Of a stretch of DNA of 64,000 nt, positions 20,254 through 32,111 are shown piece after piece. The stretch spans positions 558,001-622,000 of the forward strand of contig JAIVFH010000002.1 in NCBI GenBank assembly GCA_025765595.1, in the 5' to 3' direction. The notes below the pieces were generated by a model. The model saw only the letters and a list, made by a program, of their open reading frames with translations, was not told where the DNA came from and did no database searches. How positions within the stretch are numbered: position 1 is the first letter of the stretch; each line of letters opens with the position of its first letter. The DNA is from Obelidium mucronatum. Taxonomy: Eukaryota > Chytridiomycota > Chytridiomycetes > Chytridiales > Chytriomycetaceae. A program made the translations under genes and the position numbers.

Positions 20254-22093
20254 CGCTAAAACAAATTTACAGGGCACTGCGGATGGTTCAAGACTTTTTC
20301 TCAACTGTTTCTCTCCAAAAATTGATAAGAAATCGATAAGGCTTGACAGTTTCCCATTAATGCCAAGAAGACAAAAGTGAATTTGCAGTCCGAATTTGTA
20401 CAATACCGATCGCAAAGAGAATTTCCAAGAGAAAATGGTGGGAGATAAACGCACTATTTGTACGGTGGTTAGTATGAAATTGAAGCACCCTTCAGGCCTC
20501 CAACACACAAAAGTGCAACGGTCGCAACTTCTCGCCGCCGCAGCTGAAACCAATGTGTGACGGTGGTGCACGTGTCTTTAAATCGATTCTGGAACGCTTG
20601 CTTGAATTTAGCGGTCGCTGGACTTTACATGAATCGGCACTGTACACATACAACCGTGACAGCCAGGGTATCTCGCCACCACAATTTTAGCCAGGGCTTG
20701 ATATGCGCGACTGGTGTGTCGGGTTTCTGCTGCTGCATACAGGTATCAAAGGCAGTATGGAACAAGAGATTCCACAATTCCAGCAAGTAACCGTTTCCAG
20801 AATCGATTCAAGCTGACTTACGGAGTCGATTCAGGACGCAAGCGGCAGCTGTGCACAGGATGGTGAGACAGCCGGCCCATCGCTCTGTGTGTCCTGCGTC
20901 AATTCAAAGTAGTTCTCGACAAACACCAGCAACGGTAAGCAACCCGCCCGTCGCACTTGTTTGGTTGTTGGTGGATTCCGAAAAGTGCTCCATCAATAAT
21001 GCAGAGTTTCCCTAGGGTTCACTCACTCTTTATACAGAAAAATTAAAAAAAAAAAGAGATTTATGACATGATTTCAATTCAATCTTGTTCTTTTTTATTT
21101 GTTGTGGGTAATGACGGTTTGGTCACGTTAAGTTTTTTGGGCACAACATTAGCACGACAACTGTGTCGCGTTCTTGTCACTGTCCATAATATATCGTCTC
21201 AGATACAACCCGAGTAAAGGAAAGTATTTCTGATGGAATACGTCGCAAGCGAATTCCTGTATTCACGTTCTTCGTCTGGAGTTTGATTGAATTGCCTGCT
21301 ACGCAATGCGAGAGTGCTGGATCGAGTTAAGGTCCTCAATGACTGGAAAGTACTTCTGCTACTGTAAGAGAAACCTGTCTTTGTTGTTTCACACTGCGAG
21401 AGTCCAGTATTGACCTCAGGTGACTAATTCAGGTCCTCTACTTTGTAAGCTCAGGTGTTTGCAAATCATACGCAAATCATGCGGCAGCTGCTTGTGCGGT
21501 TCACTGTTTTTAGCCAGGTGTTCCAAGAATTCTACTGATGTCATCGTTCTGAGTTGGTCTACATCATTCGCAGCTGTCATTGGAAAGGTGAGGATAATTC
21601 GGCCCCTGCTTCCAGGCACCTGCAGATGGACTTGGGGCGGCCTTGTCCAAGAAAGAATGGTGTCATTGATGCGAGTTTCGGCATTTGCATCTACCATCTT
21701 GTGACTTAGAGCATCTCATGAAGGTTAATTCAAGAGCGTACCACTTGTAGCCAGGGTATTACATTTACTTCGCTTCGAATCTGGGACATGTGTGTCAATT
21801 TGAGTAGCTTGTGTTCGTTTAAACGCTCGAGACACAGTCGATATGGCAGGAGCCGCCCCGAACCATCATTTCATCGTGCTGAAACGGCAGAAACCGTTGG
21901 CGATGAAGCCTCAGAAGAGAATGTACGTGTGGATGGCATGCAAAAGATTTTTTTTTTGCTTCCTCCTCCTCCTCCTCCTCAAAATAAAATTTGCAGAGAC
22001 TCACTCCTCGAGAAGTGAGTGATAAATCAAAAATGTATATAATATAGGTAAATATTAAAAATACTATTTTTTTCAGGTTCATTCTAATTGGAG
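20254..22093. other. Intergenic, about 1.8 kb, between two divergent genes
   Basis: Holds the 5' region of ABCC copy 1 and of the NFX1-like gene. The open frame of copy 1 exon 1 continues upstream to 20571 without a convincing start. AATCGATTCTGG (about 20581) recurs inverted as CCAGAATCGATT (about 20797). A CTCCTCCTCCTC tract lies near 21965. Apart from the doubtful frame at 21416-21697 no gene is seen. Confidence 0.45.
21416..21697 (-). CDS. Possible small hypothetical protein (93 aa)
   Basis: ATG-initiated frame in the gap between ABCC copy 1 and the NFX1-like gene. No domain, signal or membrane segment is recognised; composition ('TSVEFLEHLAKNSEPHKQLP') is protein-like. It may equally be a chance frame or an exon fragment. 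Confidence 0.2.
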   Translation of the reverse strand: MVDANAETRINDTILSWTRPPQVHLQVPGSRGRIILTFPMTAANDVDQLRTMTSVEFLEHLAKNSEPHKQLPHDLRMICKHLSLQSRGPELVT

Positions 22094-24332
22094 ATGAATG
22101 ACGCGGACGTCGACGACGCCATCGAGTGCCTCGTGTGCCTCGCGGTTGTGCTGCCGCCGGCGGCGTCCTCGACGGGCGTCTTCAGCTGCGGGGTGTGCCG
22201 CGTGCCGCTGCACGCCGAGTGCGCGCGCGCGTGGGCGGCGGCGGCCGGCGCGGGGTTCCGCTGCCCGGCGTGCAACTCGGCCGCCGCCGCCGCCGCCGCC
22301 GCCGAAGCGCCGCCGGCGTGTTTCTGCGGCAAGACGCTGTTTGCGGCGCTGACCGCCGCCGAGCGCGCGCGCAACGCGTGCGCCAACTCGTGCGGCCGCG
22401 TGCGCGCAAACCCGCTGTGGTGTCCGCATCCGTGCGCGCGCCAGTGCCACAAAGGCCAGTGTCCGCCGTGCGCGCGTCTGAAGACGGCGCTGTGCCCCTG
22501 CGGGAAGACTCGCTGCCAGCTGCGCTGCGGGACGAAGCCGGTGCGCGTCGAGTGTCCGCACGTCTGCCCAAAGAACCTCAACTGCGCTGTCCACGCCTGC
22601 CAGAAGCTGTGCCACGAGGGCGAATGCGATCAGTGCGAGGAGTTTGTCGAATGCACTTGCTTCTGCGGAAAGTCGGACCGCGTCGAAAAGTGCGGGACTG
22701 GAGTTCTTGTGACTGTCGGCAACGTCTTGGTTCAGAAATTTTGTTGCCAAAGCGTTTGCGGAAAAGATCTGGGCTGCGGGAATCATCAATGCGCAAAAAA
22801 GTGTCATCAGGGCGACTGCGGTCCTTGCTTGAAATCCGCCGCCCATGTCAAATCGTGCGCTTGCGGGAAAACAAAACTGTCCGCATTGAATGTCGTTCGC
22901 GTAAATTGCACTGATCCGATCCCTGTATGCGACTTGGTTTGCGAGAAAGCTCTTTTATGTGGGCACAAATGTCTTGCAAAGTGTCACCCAAACTCAGAAC
23001 CTTGTACTTGCTTGGGCGAAATTACGATATCGTGTGATTGCAGAAAGCACAAAGAGCAGATTCGTTGCCGCGACTTGGTGGTGGAAGATGATGGTCACGT
23101 TCGAAAAAGCTTCAAATGCAACAGTATCTGCAAAACGCTGAGAAGCTGTGGACAACATGAATGTGCTACCCGGTGCTGTGTAATTAGGGGGGATTCTCTG
23201 ATACACGCATGCCCTTTACCGTGCAATCGACCGCTCTCTTGTGGAAATCATCGATGTCAGGTTTGCTCTCACGATACTCTCGAAATATTCACCTATTAAA
23301 TTAAAGATAAATGCCTTCTTAGGCAAACTGTCATTCTGGAAAATGCGGTCGCTGTATCGAGGCTTCATTTGACGAGATATCTTGCAATTGTGGGCAAACC
23401 TCCTTGATTCCGCCCATTCCCTGTGGAACCAAGCGTACCATCTCGTGTCCCAGAAAGTGCCAAATGCCTTCAGGTCCATGCGGTCATACCGTAAGCCATT
23501 CTTGCCATTCCGGTCCCTGCCCACCGTGTGAATCACTGGTTTCTCTGAACTGCTTCGGGAATCACCAAGTTCGAAGCTTTCCATGTCATCAAGTACTATC
23601 CAGCACTGGTTCTCAAATTATGAAAAGCTTTTCCTGTAATTTACCTTGCGGAACCCGACTCGCTAAATGTCATCATACCTGTATCACGCCTTGTCATGAG
23701 CATGACCCAATTCTCGATGAACAGGGAAAATGCACCCAATTGTGCAATTTAAATATATCTGCATGTCCCAATGGACATCAATGCAAGCTGCCGTGCTCTC
23801 ATGAAGGCTCCTGTTCCCCCAGCCAACAGGCAAACATTCACAACCACTGCACCGCAGATATGATTCTCAGCTGCACTTGTGGATCTCTTGTGGCATTGCA
23901 AACCCAATGTTGCGCCGTGGGCGCTTTAAAATTCAGAATAATTTCTTTTGGGATTGGATCCAGAAAGAACGAAATCCGAGTGGACTGCAGCATATCCTCC
24001 TCGCCCGCCTGTGTAGATGCACGTAAACGAAAACAAATTAAGGAGTCTCTTTCGGCCCGCTCTATAAGCCTTGCGAAGAGCGCCGAGTTGGGGTATTTTG
24101 ACGTAGCCACTGGGAGAATAATGCCCTCCAAGCAGCAGTCATCTCAACTTGCGATTCGAATGGCGCAAGACGCGATTCAAAGAGAAGGCGCTGGGGCGTT
24201 CAATGGGTTGTGGTTTGTTGGTATCCCCAGCTCATCTGAATTGGGTCGGCGAGAGATTGCGAGTTTTGTTTCAAAGAACATGCAGCAACCACCAGCGGCT
24301 TTTGAGTTTCTGAGTCCAGGAACAAACAACAA

Positions 24333-24372
<40 letters not shown>

Positions 24373-25394
24373 GGGAATAAGAATGCTCCACCTGAATACC
24401 CCAAATCGATCCAACAGGATATGAAGGCACGGAAACAAGGATCACAGAACCTCCCATCCGGATCGATTCCTGGAGTCAAATCAATCATTCAGTCCCACGC
24501 GGACTCATGTCGAGATTATATAATCTGGTTTGTTGGCGGTCGCTGCTTGACGAGTGTGGAATTGAGGGATCTATGTGGCGGGCGAGAGGCGTGGATTGTT
24601 CCGTTATTCCTTGGAGAGCGGTTGAATGATAAACCGCCCCTTCCTGTTTTGGAGAATGCGAGAAAGGAGGAGGAGGACAATGATGTACCGGATGACGAAT
24701 CGATTCCTGTGCAACAACCAGTGAATCTTTTTCAAGTTTTGGATGATTCCGCCGGCGCCACGGCTGTTCCGATAGGTGCTCATGAGGAAGAAGAGGAAGA
24801 GGAAGACGTGGCACTAGATGAATCCTTGGTGGCCGAAGCAAAAGAACTGGCAGCCGCAAAGAAAAACAAGAAGAAAAAGAAAAAGTCCAAGGCTGCTGAA
24901 CAAGAAGAAGCGCTCGTTGAGAAAGCTGTGGAAAAGATTGTGGATCCAAAAGTGCAGGCGAAAGCTGCGAATTTGTGTGGTTTCTCTGGGTGCAAAGAAA
25001 AGCTTGTAAGGACACGTTTCGACCTTGTTTGGCTCGTATTTACTTTTCTTTCTTTCTAAACAAGATTTGTTCATTAGGGGGTTCTGGCACAATATTGCAT
25101 GTACTGTGACGTAAGTGTTTGGTTTTTGTTTTCCTGATGATTGTTTTTGGCTGACGCTGACGGTGTTGGCTGTAGCGTAAATACTGCATGACACACCGCT
25201 TTCCTGAAGTACATTCAGAAAAATGCGGTGCCGAAAAGAAAAAGTCATCTCAAAACTCTTTCAAGAATGACGCCAAGCTTGGAATCGCGATTGGTAAAAA
25301 GGAAACACAAGGAGGAAAGAGCGGTAGTCTTGCGAAAGAGCGCGAGGATGCAAAGAAACGACTTGCTGAAAAGATAAAGAATGCGCGGAAGTAA
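22094..25394 (+). CDS. NF-X1 / FAP1-like zinc-finger protein with C-terminal AN1 finger
   Basis: Protein of about 1,050 residues. N-terminus: RING-like fingers ('CLVCLAVV', 'CGVC', 'HAEC', 'CPAC'). Then a tandem array of NF-X1 fingers of the form C-x-H-x-C..C-x-C-x2-C ('CHKGQCPPC', 'CHEGECDQC', 'CHQGDCGPC', 'CHSGKCGRC', 'CHSGPCPPC'). A linker region follows, then a Ser12 run, Asp/Glu- and Lys-rich stretches, and a final AN1-type finger ('CGFSGCKEKLG..YCMYCD', 'YCMTHRFPEVHSEKC'). Related proteins are transcription regulators or E3 ligases; yeast Fap1 binds FKBP12. Three introns are needed: 23264-23322, about 25008-25078 and about 25111-25174. The ATG is 22094; the TTG two codons upstream is ignored. 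The first 450 coding bases are extremely GC-rich with a poly-Ala run. Confidence 0.87.
24337..24372 (+). repeat. AGC trinucleotide repeat encoding Ser12
   Basis: Eleven AGC units plus AGT within the NFX1-like gene. Pure trinucleotide repeat, so likely length-variable between strains. Confidence 0.95.
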
Positions 25395-25618
25395 CTTGAA
25401 TAAATTGGTAAACGTATGACCGAAAATCGAGTCAAAATGACTTGGATTCTGTGTGCTTCGGTGTGACAGTTGCCACAGTTAGACCTTAAACGACCACTAC
25501 ATAAAAAACTCAGAAAAGAAAGAAAATATAATTATTTGCCAATAGTTGTCATCTTTATTTTGATGTTTGTCCCACAAATTAAGTAAAATGTACAAAAGAG
25601 TTATTTTTTCCAATCCAT

Positions 25619-26628
<1,010 letters not shown>

Positions 26629-26936
26629 GCGCTCACATGTCATTGAGTCTCTGTATTTGCTGGTGCTCTTGCTCACTTACATCAAAAGCTACTGTGTTGT
26701 ATAAAATAATAATAAACTGGGATCTTAAGTTGCTCTATAATTTGATTTTTCTATTGGAGCCCAATTTTCTTTGACCTTTTATTGATTGGTGTTTGTTGGC
26801 CGTTGGACATCAGGTTCAATGACTGAAAGCACTCAACCGTTCTCAGACACTTTTACGTTTTTTTGATTGCCATACAGGTTCGAAAAAAAAAACTGTATAT
26901 AATGTATACTGCGGATCGGCCTCCCCCCAGATAATA

Positions 26937-27315
26937 ATGCTCGGATCATTCTCAGACCGTTTCAAAAAGTGGGCAAACCAAGATGTCAACAACTTTCGTC
27001 CCCACGCAGGTCAAGTTGCCACTCCAATTCTAGGTAGCCCCTTCATCCCACTTCCTGGTCAGCCAATCACGGATGTTGCTGTTGTTGGCTTGAACCAAGT
27101 CGTTCCACTGGCCTTGCATGATTGCAGAGTCCGGCCTAAAGGAGCCATCGCCGATACCATCATCGACCACGCTACCAGAATCGATCTGGAGGCGCCACCA
27201 GTTGATGTTGTTTATCGCATTGTTGACATGATCCGTGCCAACCCGATTATGGGTGCCATGGAAGCAGCCGAAGCCATCTTTTTTAAACTCTACTCAGACA
27301 GTCATGGTTTGAACG

Positions 27316-27346
<31 letters not shown>

Positions 27347-27951
27347 TTTCCCCCATTTTACTGATTCGTTGACAACTGAATAGTGCGAGTGCACCACACG
27401 TTGATTGTCCTTGACGTCCTCTACAGGAACTGCGGCATCAACTTTGTTCACTCTGTTGCATTATATGCTGACTTGATTTTCAACTTTTGTTCCAACAAGG
27501 TATATAGGAAAAAAAAAAAAAAAAAACATGATACGATTATAAAAACTATCGAAAAAGGTTTTCTTTTTTAACCCTCCTATTTTTTTCAGAAAGTATCGCA
27601 AAGCAATTTGGAGCTTTTTCTCGAAATGATTGCTGCATGGCAGACAGTTCCCATCGACTTCTCCAGTAAGTAAAGACCTGCATTGAGTCCTCTCTATTTT
27701 AACCCTTTCATTTTTTTTTGTTGATACATATAGTCCCGGTGCCACCATTGTGGATGATCATGGACATGGACGCTGTCAAGAAGATGCAATTCGTGTTTTT
27801 GGAGTTGAGAAAGAAGGGGTACCCTTTCTCTGCACAGGCGCTCGTCAATCTTCCTGAAACTGGAAACACTACAGGAACTCAGTTCGAAAACCTTTTTCGA
27901 TATGGAAAAATTCTCGGAGCCAGTACTTACAAGCCTCACGTCAAAGGCTAG
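26937..27951 (+). CDS. VHS/ENTH-like domain protein
   Basis: About 240 residues over four exons. 'ATRIDLEAPPVDVVYRIVDM', 'AMEAAEAIFFKLYSDSH' and 'TLIVLDVLYRNCGINFVHSV' are the helical signature of a VHS domain ('L..LD.L..NCG..FH..V'), which binds membrane cargo or ubiquitin in endosomal trafficking. No GAT, FYVE or ear domain follows; the protein stops shortly after the superhelix, so it is a short LSB5/VHS-only type. Introns: intron 1 (about 27308-27382) contains 29 consecutive A, intron 2 (about 27500-27590) contains 18 A, and a third lies at about 27665-27733. Frame joins are clean ('SDSH|VRVHHTL', 'FCSNK|KVSQSNL'). A possible 3' splice site directly before the ATG suggests a 5' UTR intron. 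Confidence 0.75.
27316..27344 (+). repeat. Homopolymer of 29 A inside intron 1 of the VHS gene
   Basis: Uninterrupted; located just after the 5' splice site on the sense strand, so it is not a polypyrimidine tract. Confidence 0.9.
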
Positions 27952-28174
27952 CATGCAGAAAAGAAAAATAAAACCCATTTTATTTCCAACTGCCTTCAAC
28001 GTTCTAACATTTGTATGGCATTTGGAGATATTTGACTTTTCCCATCATGTGCAACGTGGTGTCATCAATTGTCAACAGCCAACTTCTAACGCGATAATGA
28101 TAGTATTTTATTAATGCTTCACATTTCAAACAGAAAACCCAATACATAAAAAAACGACAACAAAAAAAAAGACT

Positions 28175-28338
28175 TCAAACCGCGGAAGCCTTACGCATCA
28201 TTTCACCCAAAGCAACTTCATCCGTTTTTCGAACGGCCATCAAAACTCGTTGGAGTTTTCTGGAAGTTTCAATCACATCCTCAGGCATACCTTTGACAAA
28301 GACCAAAAAAAGAAAGATACCGAAAATCAGTCAAGTTT

Positions 28339-28372
<34 letters not shown>

Positions 28373-31300
28373 ATTTTTTTTAGAATTACCTGCGACACGA
28401 GCAGCTTCGATTCCATGCGAACTATCAGAAACGCCTTCTTCAATTGAATAGCAATAGGAGTATTGCCCATCCTGCAAAAATAAAGAGAGAAGAAAATATA
28501 TAAACATGTGTTGAAAAAGACAAAAAAAAGTATACAGAAGCAACTCAACTGGCAAAAAAGTAATCGCTGTTCGAACACATTTTGTGTTTTTCACAGAACC
28601 CCCGTCATTCCCCATTTGATATGATAAAAGAAGTGGGAGCTCATGGTAATGCGTTGCAAACAAACACAATGATTTGTTGACAGTCAGTAATCGGTCCAAG
28701 ACCCCACATGCGATAGCGAGTCCATCTTGAGACGAAGTTCCACGGCCCACTTCATCCATTATGATCTTGTTGGACCAAAAACAAAAGGTTTACATAAAAC
28801 ATGAAAATAAAATAAAATATCCCCTCACCAAAGATCTTTCGGTCGCTCGTTTAACAATATCCGCTGTCTCTTCCATTTCAACCTTAAAAAATAACAGAAT
28901 AGATTCAATTATTCAATATTTTTTTGGGGCAGTGTAACTCCCTCTTTACCCTAAAAGTAGATTGATTCCCTGCCAGATTATCACTGGATCCAACACGAGA
29001 AAACACAGCATCCATAATTCCCAGTTTGGCGTATGAAGCGGGTACATAGAGTCCGGCTTGAGCCATAATGGCAATCAATGCACTGTAAACCAAAAAAATC
29101 AGTCAAAATAGCAATAAACTCGGAAGTAACAAAAGGCTTACACTTGTCTCAAAAAGGTACTCTTTCCACCCATATTCGGCCCCGTCATAATCCAAACTCG
29201 CGTCTCAGAATCAAGCAACAAATCATTTGTCGTAAACTGTGAATAGGAAAGTTGATGAAAAATTACATCACAACTGGAACAGAAGTTTCCGTACCGAATG
29301 TGATCTAAGCAGCTGCATGTTTTCGACGACAGGATGTCTGGAGTCCTTTAATTCCATGACACGCCTGGCAATCATTAAGAAAACCTCAAATAAAAAGACA
29401 ATATAAAAACAGATCAGCACTCAACTCGTCTACAATCTCAGGCTTCACATATCCCCACTTTGATGCAAGAAAAGCCATCGATACTGTAACATCAAGCTCT
29501 GCAACTGCTTCTGAAGTTTGAATGATGGCCGCAGTGTGTTCACGGATCTGAGGAAAAAACAGTTTTTTCAAAAGAATGTTTTTTTTGCGAGGGACATTAA
29601 ACCAGACAAACCTGATCACATGCTTCCCCAAAGACCCTAAGTTCAGCATCCGTCAGCTTCTCTAAAATTTCTTTGTGTTGTGTGGAAAGTTTCGTCCAAT
29701 CCTGTAATATTATCCAGAAGAAATGACAGTACAGTCAAACCACCAACTCAAACAAAACAAGAAAAAGTAGAATCCCACCTCATGCCTGTACTTTTTCTTG
29801 GATACAAGGCTCTGTCGGGGAAGGCTTTCAAAAGATTCATGGTCATCGATGGCTTGGGATCGGTTTCGATTCACACTGACATGCGCACCGTCTTTAGGAT
29901 CGTCCAGCAGCGACACCTCAGTGCCTTGAGCACAGGAAAAAAACAGAATTAAAATTTCCACAACGGCGTAACGGTGTAAAAGTAAACAAAAATAAAAAAA
30001 CAAAAAAAAAAAAACAACAGAAAAACAGAAAAATTACCAAACAATTTTGTCAACCGATTCTTTAACGCTATGATCTTTTTCTCGCAATCATTCCTTTTTT
30101 TCTTCCATACATCCACTTCTTTTGAAATCCCGTCTCCGATTTGCCCGGCTTGCCAAACACGCGATTTGAGCAACTTGCTCCCCGAATTGTAGATGCCGTC
30201 CCCTTCTTCGTCTTTGGCTGCTGCCGCCGCAAACAAATTTTTGTACTGCTTCACAAACTCCATTGGTGGGTTCAATCTGTTTGTCAATTCCACAAGGACG
30301 TTTGGCACCTGCGATTCTTGGTTGTTGGTTGATGCTTGGATATGATTTTTCATGCTGGTACGAAGCTCATCCACATGTTCAAGACTGGAGAGAAGGTTGC
30401 TCACGTCTCTTGGTTTGGCCGAGTTGAGGTGGATTCTTTGCAAGCTTCGTTCTATATCGCGGATTTTCGTGAGTCTATCTTGGGTGGTTTGGAGCAAGAG
30501 CGAAGATGGCGGAAGGCAGTGAAATATTTCAATCAAGGATTGGCGACGTTTGATTTCAGTTATGTCTGTCGATGGTGATTCTAATTTTTTTTGGACTGCT
30601 TTAAAAAGCCGCGAAGAATCAAATAGAAACGAAAATATGTCTTACTCAAGCGGGAAGTTAAGAGACGTTCTCCCTGGGGTGTCTTTGTTTGGTTCACCTC
30701 AGCCAAAAGAGTTCCCTTTCTTTCATTGTCTCGTATCGTTTTCACAATTTCCAAGCTTGCCATTGAAGATGGATCAATATGCATCACACACTCCTTTGCT
30801 TCACTTCCAATATTATTTTGGACTTTAAAATGCGGCTCCCTCCCACAAAACAGTTCGTTCAAATATTTGAAAAGAGAACCGGCAGCCAAAAGAGACCCGT
30901 GAGTTGCAGTTTGCCTCAGAAGCTTCATGGACTGTTTGCCAACTCCAAGAGACATTTCCAGAGCCTCTGCTGCGTAATCCTTTGCTTTTAGAGACTTTCG
31001 AATAGTATCCATTGGATCCAACCGTGATTGAATATGTTTGCAGATCTCAAAACAAGCCATTGGGTCGAGAGATGATTCTCGAAAGGTAAGTTGAACGTCA
31101 TCAAGTTCTGCCTTTTCACGAATAATTCTGGAAACAAAAGGCGGCAACAGTTCTTCTGGAAGAGTGAGAATTTCAGCCGGCGATATCCGAGCCAAATCGG
31201 AAGCAAGGGTGGATTCCAGCGACTCGCACACGAAAAAGTCGCCAGTGGTGATGTCAGTCCAAGAGAGACCGATTTTGACAGGGGAAGCAATAGTTTTTCG

Positions 31301-32083
31301 CGGTTCAACGGCAAGAGAAAGCAAGAAACAGTTTCCACGAATCGAATCACTTGCATTATCGTCTGAGGATGAGAGGTATGGTGCGCCTTTTGTCACAATA
31401 CGCGTTATTTGGCGATAAAACGTTTTACTCGGCGAGAGATGGTCCTTTCCGGCTATATTTTTTATCGATTGGAATTCAGCCAGTGTTGTCGTGGGATGCA
31501 TGATGTTTCGCCAACCAACCTTGGTCGATGATTGCCACACGCATGTTTCGCGCCATCAGTTTTCCCAAATAGCGCTCGACAGACGCCAGGGGAAAGCCGC
31601 AGCGCCTGTTTTCGCCGGAGCCGCTGATTTGCAGTTCGAGCATTGCGGCCAGGTCGTCGAGCTTGATTGAGTCCGGCAGGGTGTATTCGTACAGCTCGTA
31701 GAAGCCGCCCATCTGTTGTTTTATTACGTAAGCGATAGTTTCCAACTCCAGCGGAGAGAAGAGACGCGCGCCTGCACAAGCGGCACGGTGGAGGCGCCGT
31801 CGCGAGTGGCGGCGCGCAGGGCGGCGCACAGCTGGGCGACTTCGTCGCGCACCGACTGCGACTGCGACTGCGACGAGACGCGCGTCTTGGGCGGAATCAG
31901 CGGCAGCGGCGCAGGCGAAAGCGGCGGCGGCGACGCGTCGACAGTCACCGTCACGCGCAGCGACGACGCCGCCGCCGCCGGCCGCCCGCGCTTCTTCAGC
32001 AGCCGCGTCAGCGCAGACGACGACGCCGCCGTTCGCACGTGGCCGCCGCCAGCAAGAAGGCGCACAAGCCGCGGGCCAAGCAT
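28175..32083 (-). CDS. MSH1: MutS homolog, MSH1-type (mitochondrial mismatch repair)
   Basis: The N-terminus is Arg/Ala-rich and acidic-poor ('[20 protein letters not shown]'), a good mitochondrial presequence. The mismatch-binding domain has '[20 protein letters not shown]' (F-Y-E motif). The core ('[11 protein letters not shown]', '[14 protein letters not shown]', '[10 protein letters not shown]', '[12 protein letters not shown]') and the ABC-type ATPase ('[19 protein letters not shown]' Walker A, '[17 protein letters not shown]' Walker B, 'FATHYHEL') follow. The C-terminus is short ('EMMRKASAV'), with no MutL-docking extension visible. About twelve short introns are needed. The exon 1/2 junction is unclear because a GC-type donor may be used. 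One intron holds a 30-nt poly(A) run on the plus strand (poly-T in the transcript). Start ATG 32083 lies only 28 nt after the stop of the upstream ankyrin gene. Confidence 0.88.
28341..28370 (+). repeat. Homopolymer of 30 A (intronic, T-run in MSH1 transcript)
   Basis: Uninterrupted; lies directly before a 3' part of MSH1 on the minus strand and could act as polypyrimidine tract. Confidence 0.9.
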
Positions 32084-32111
32084 TTCTTGTTTTTTGTTTT
32101 TGTTTCTTTGT

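Noticed and set aside
22088..22093. NFX1-like start at 22088
   Set aside because: That codon is TTG; the first ATG is two codons later at 22094.
22098..22914. Long Arg/Ala-rich frames on both strands over the NFX1-like 5' end
   Set aside because: They are shadows of a GC-rich coding block; only the frame with Cys-rich zinc fingers is coherent and continues through introns.
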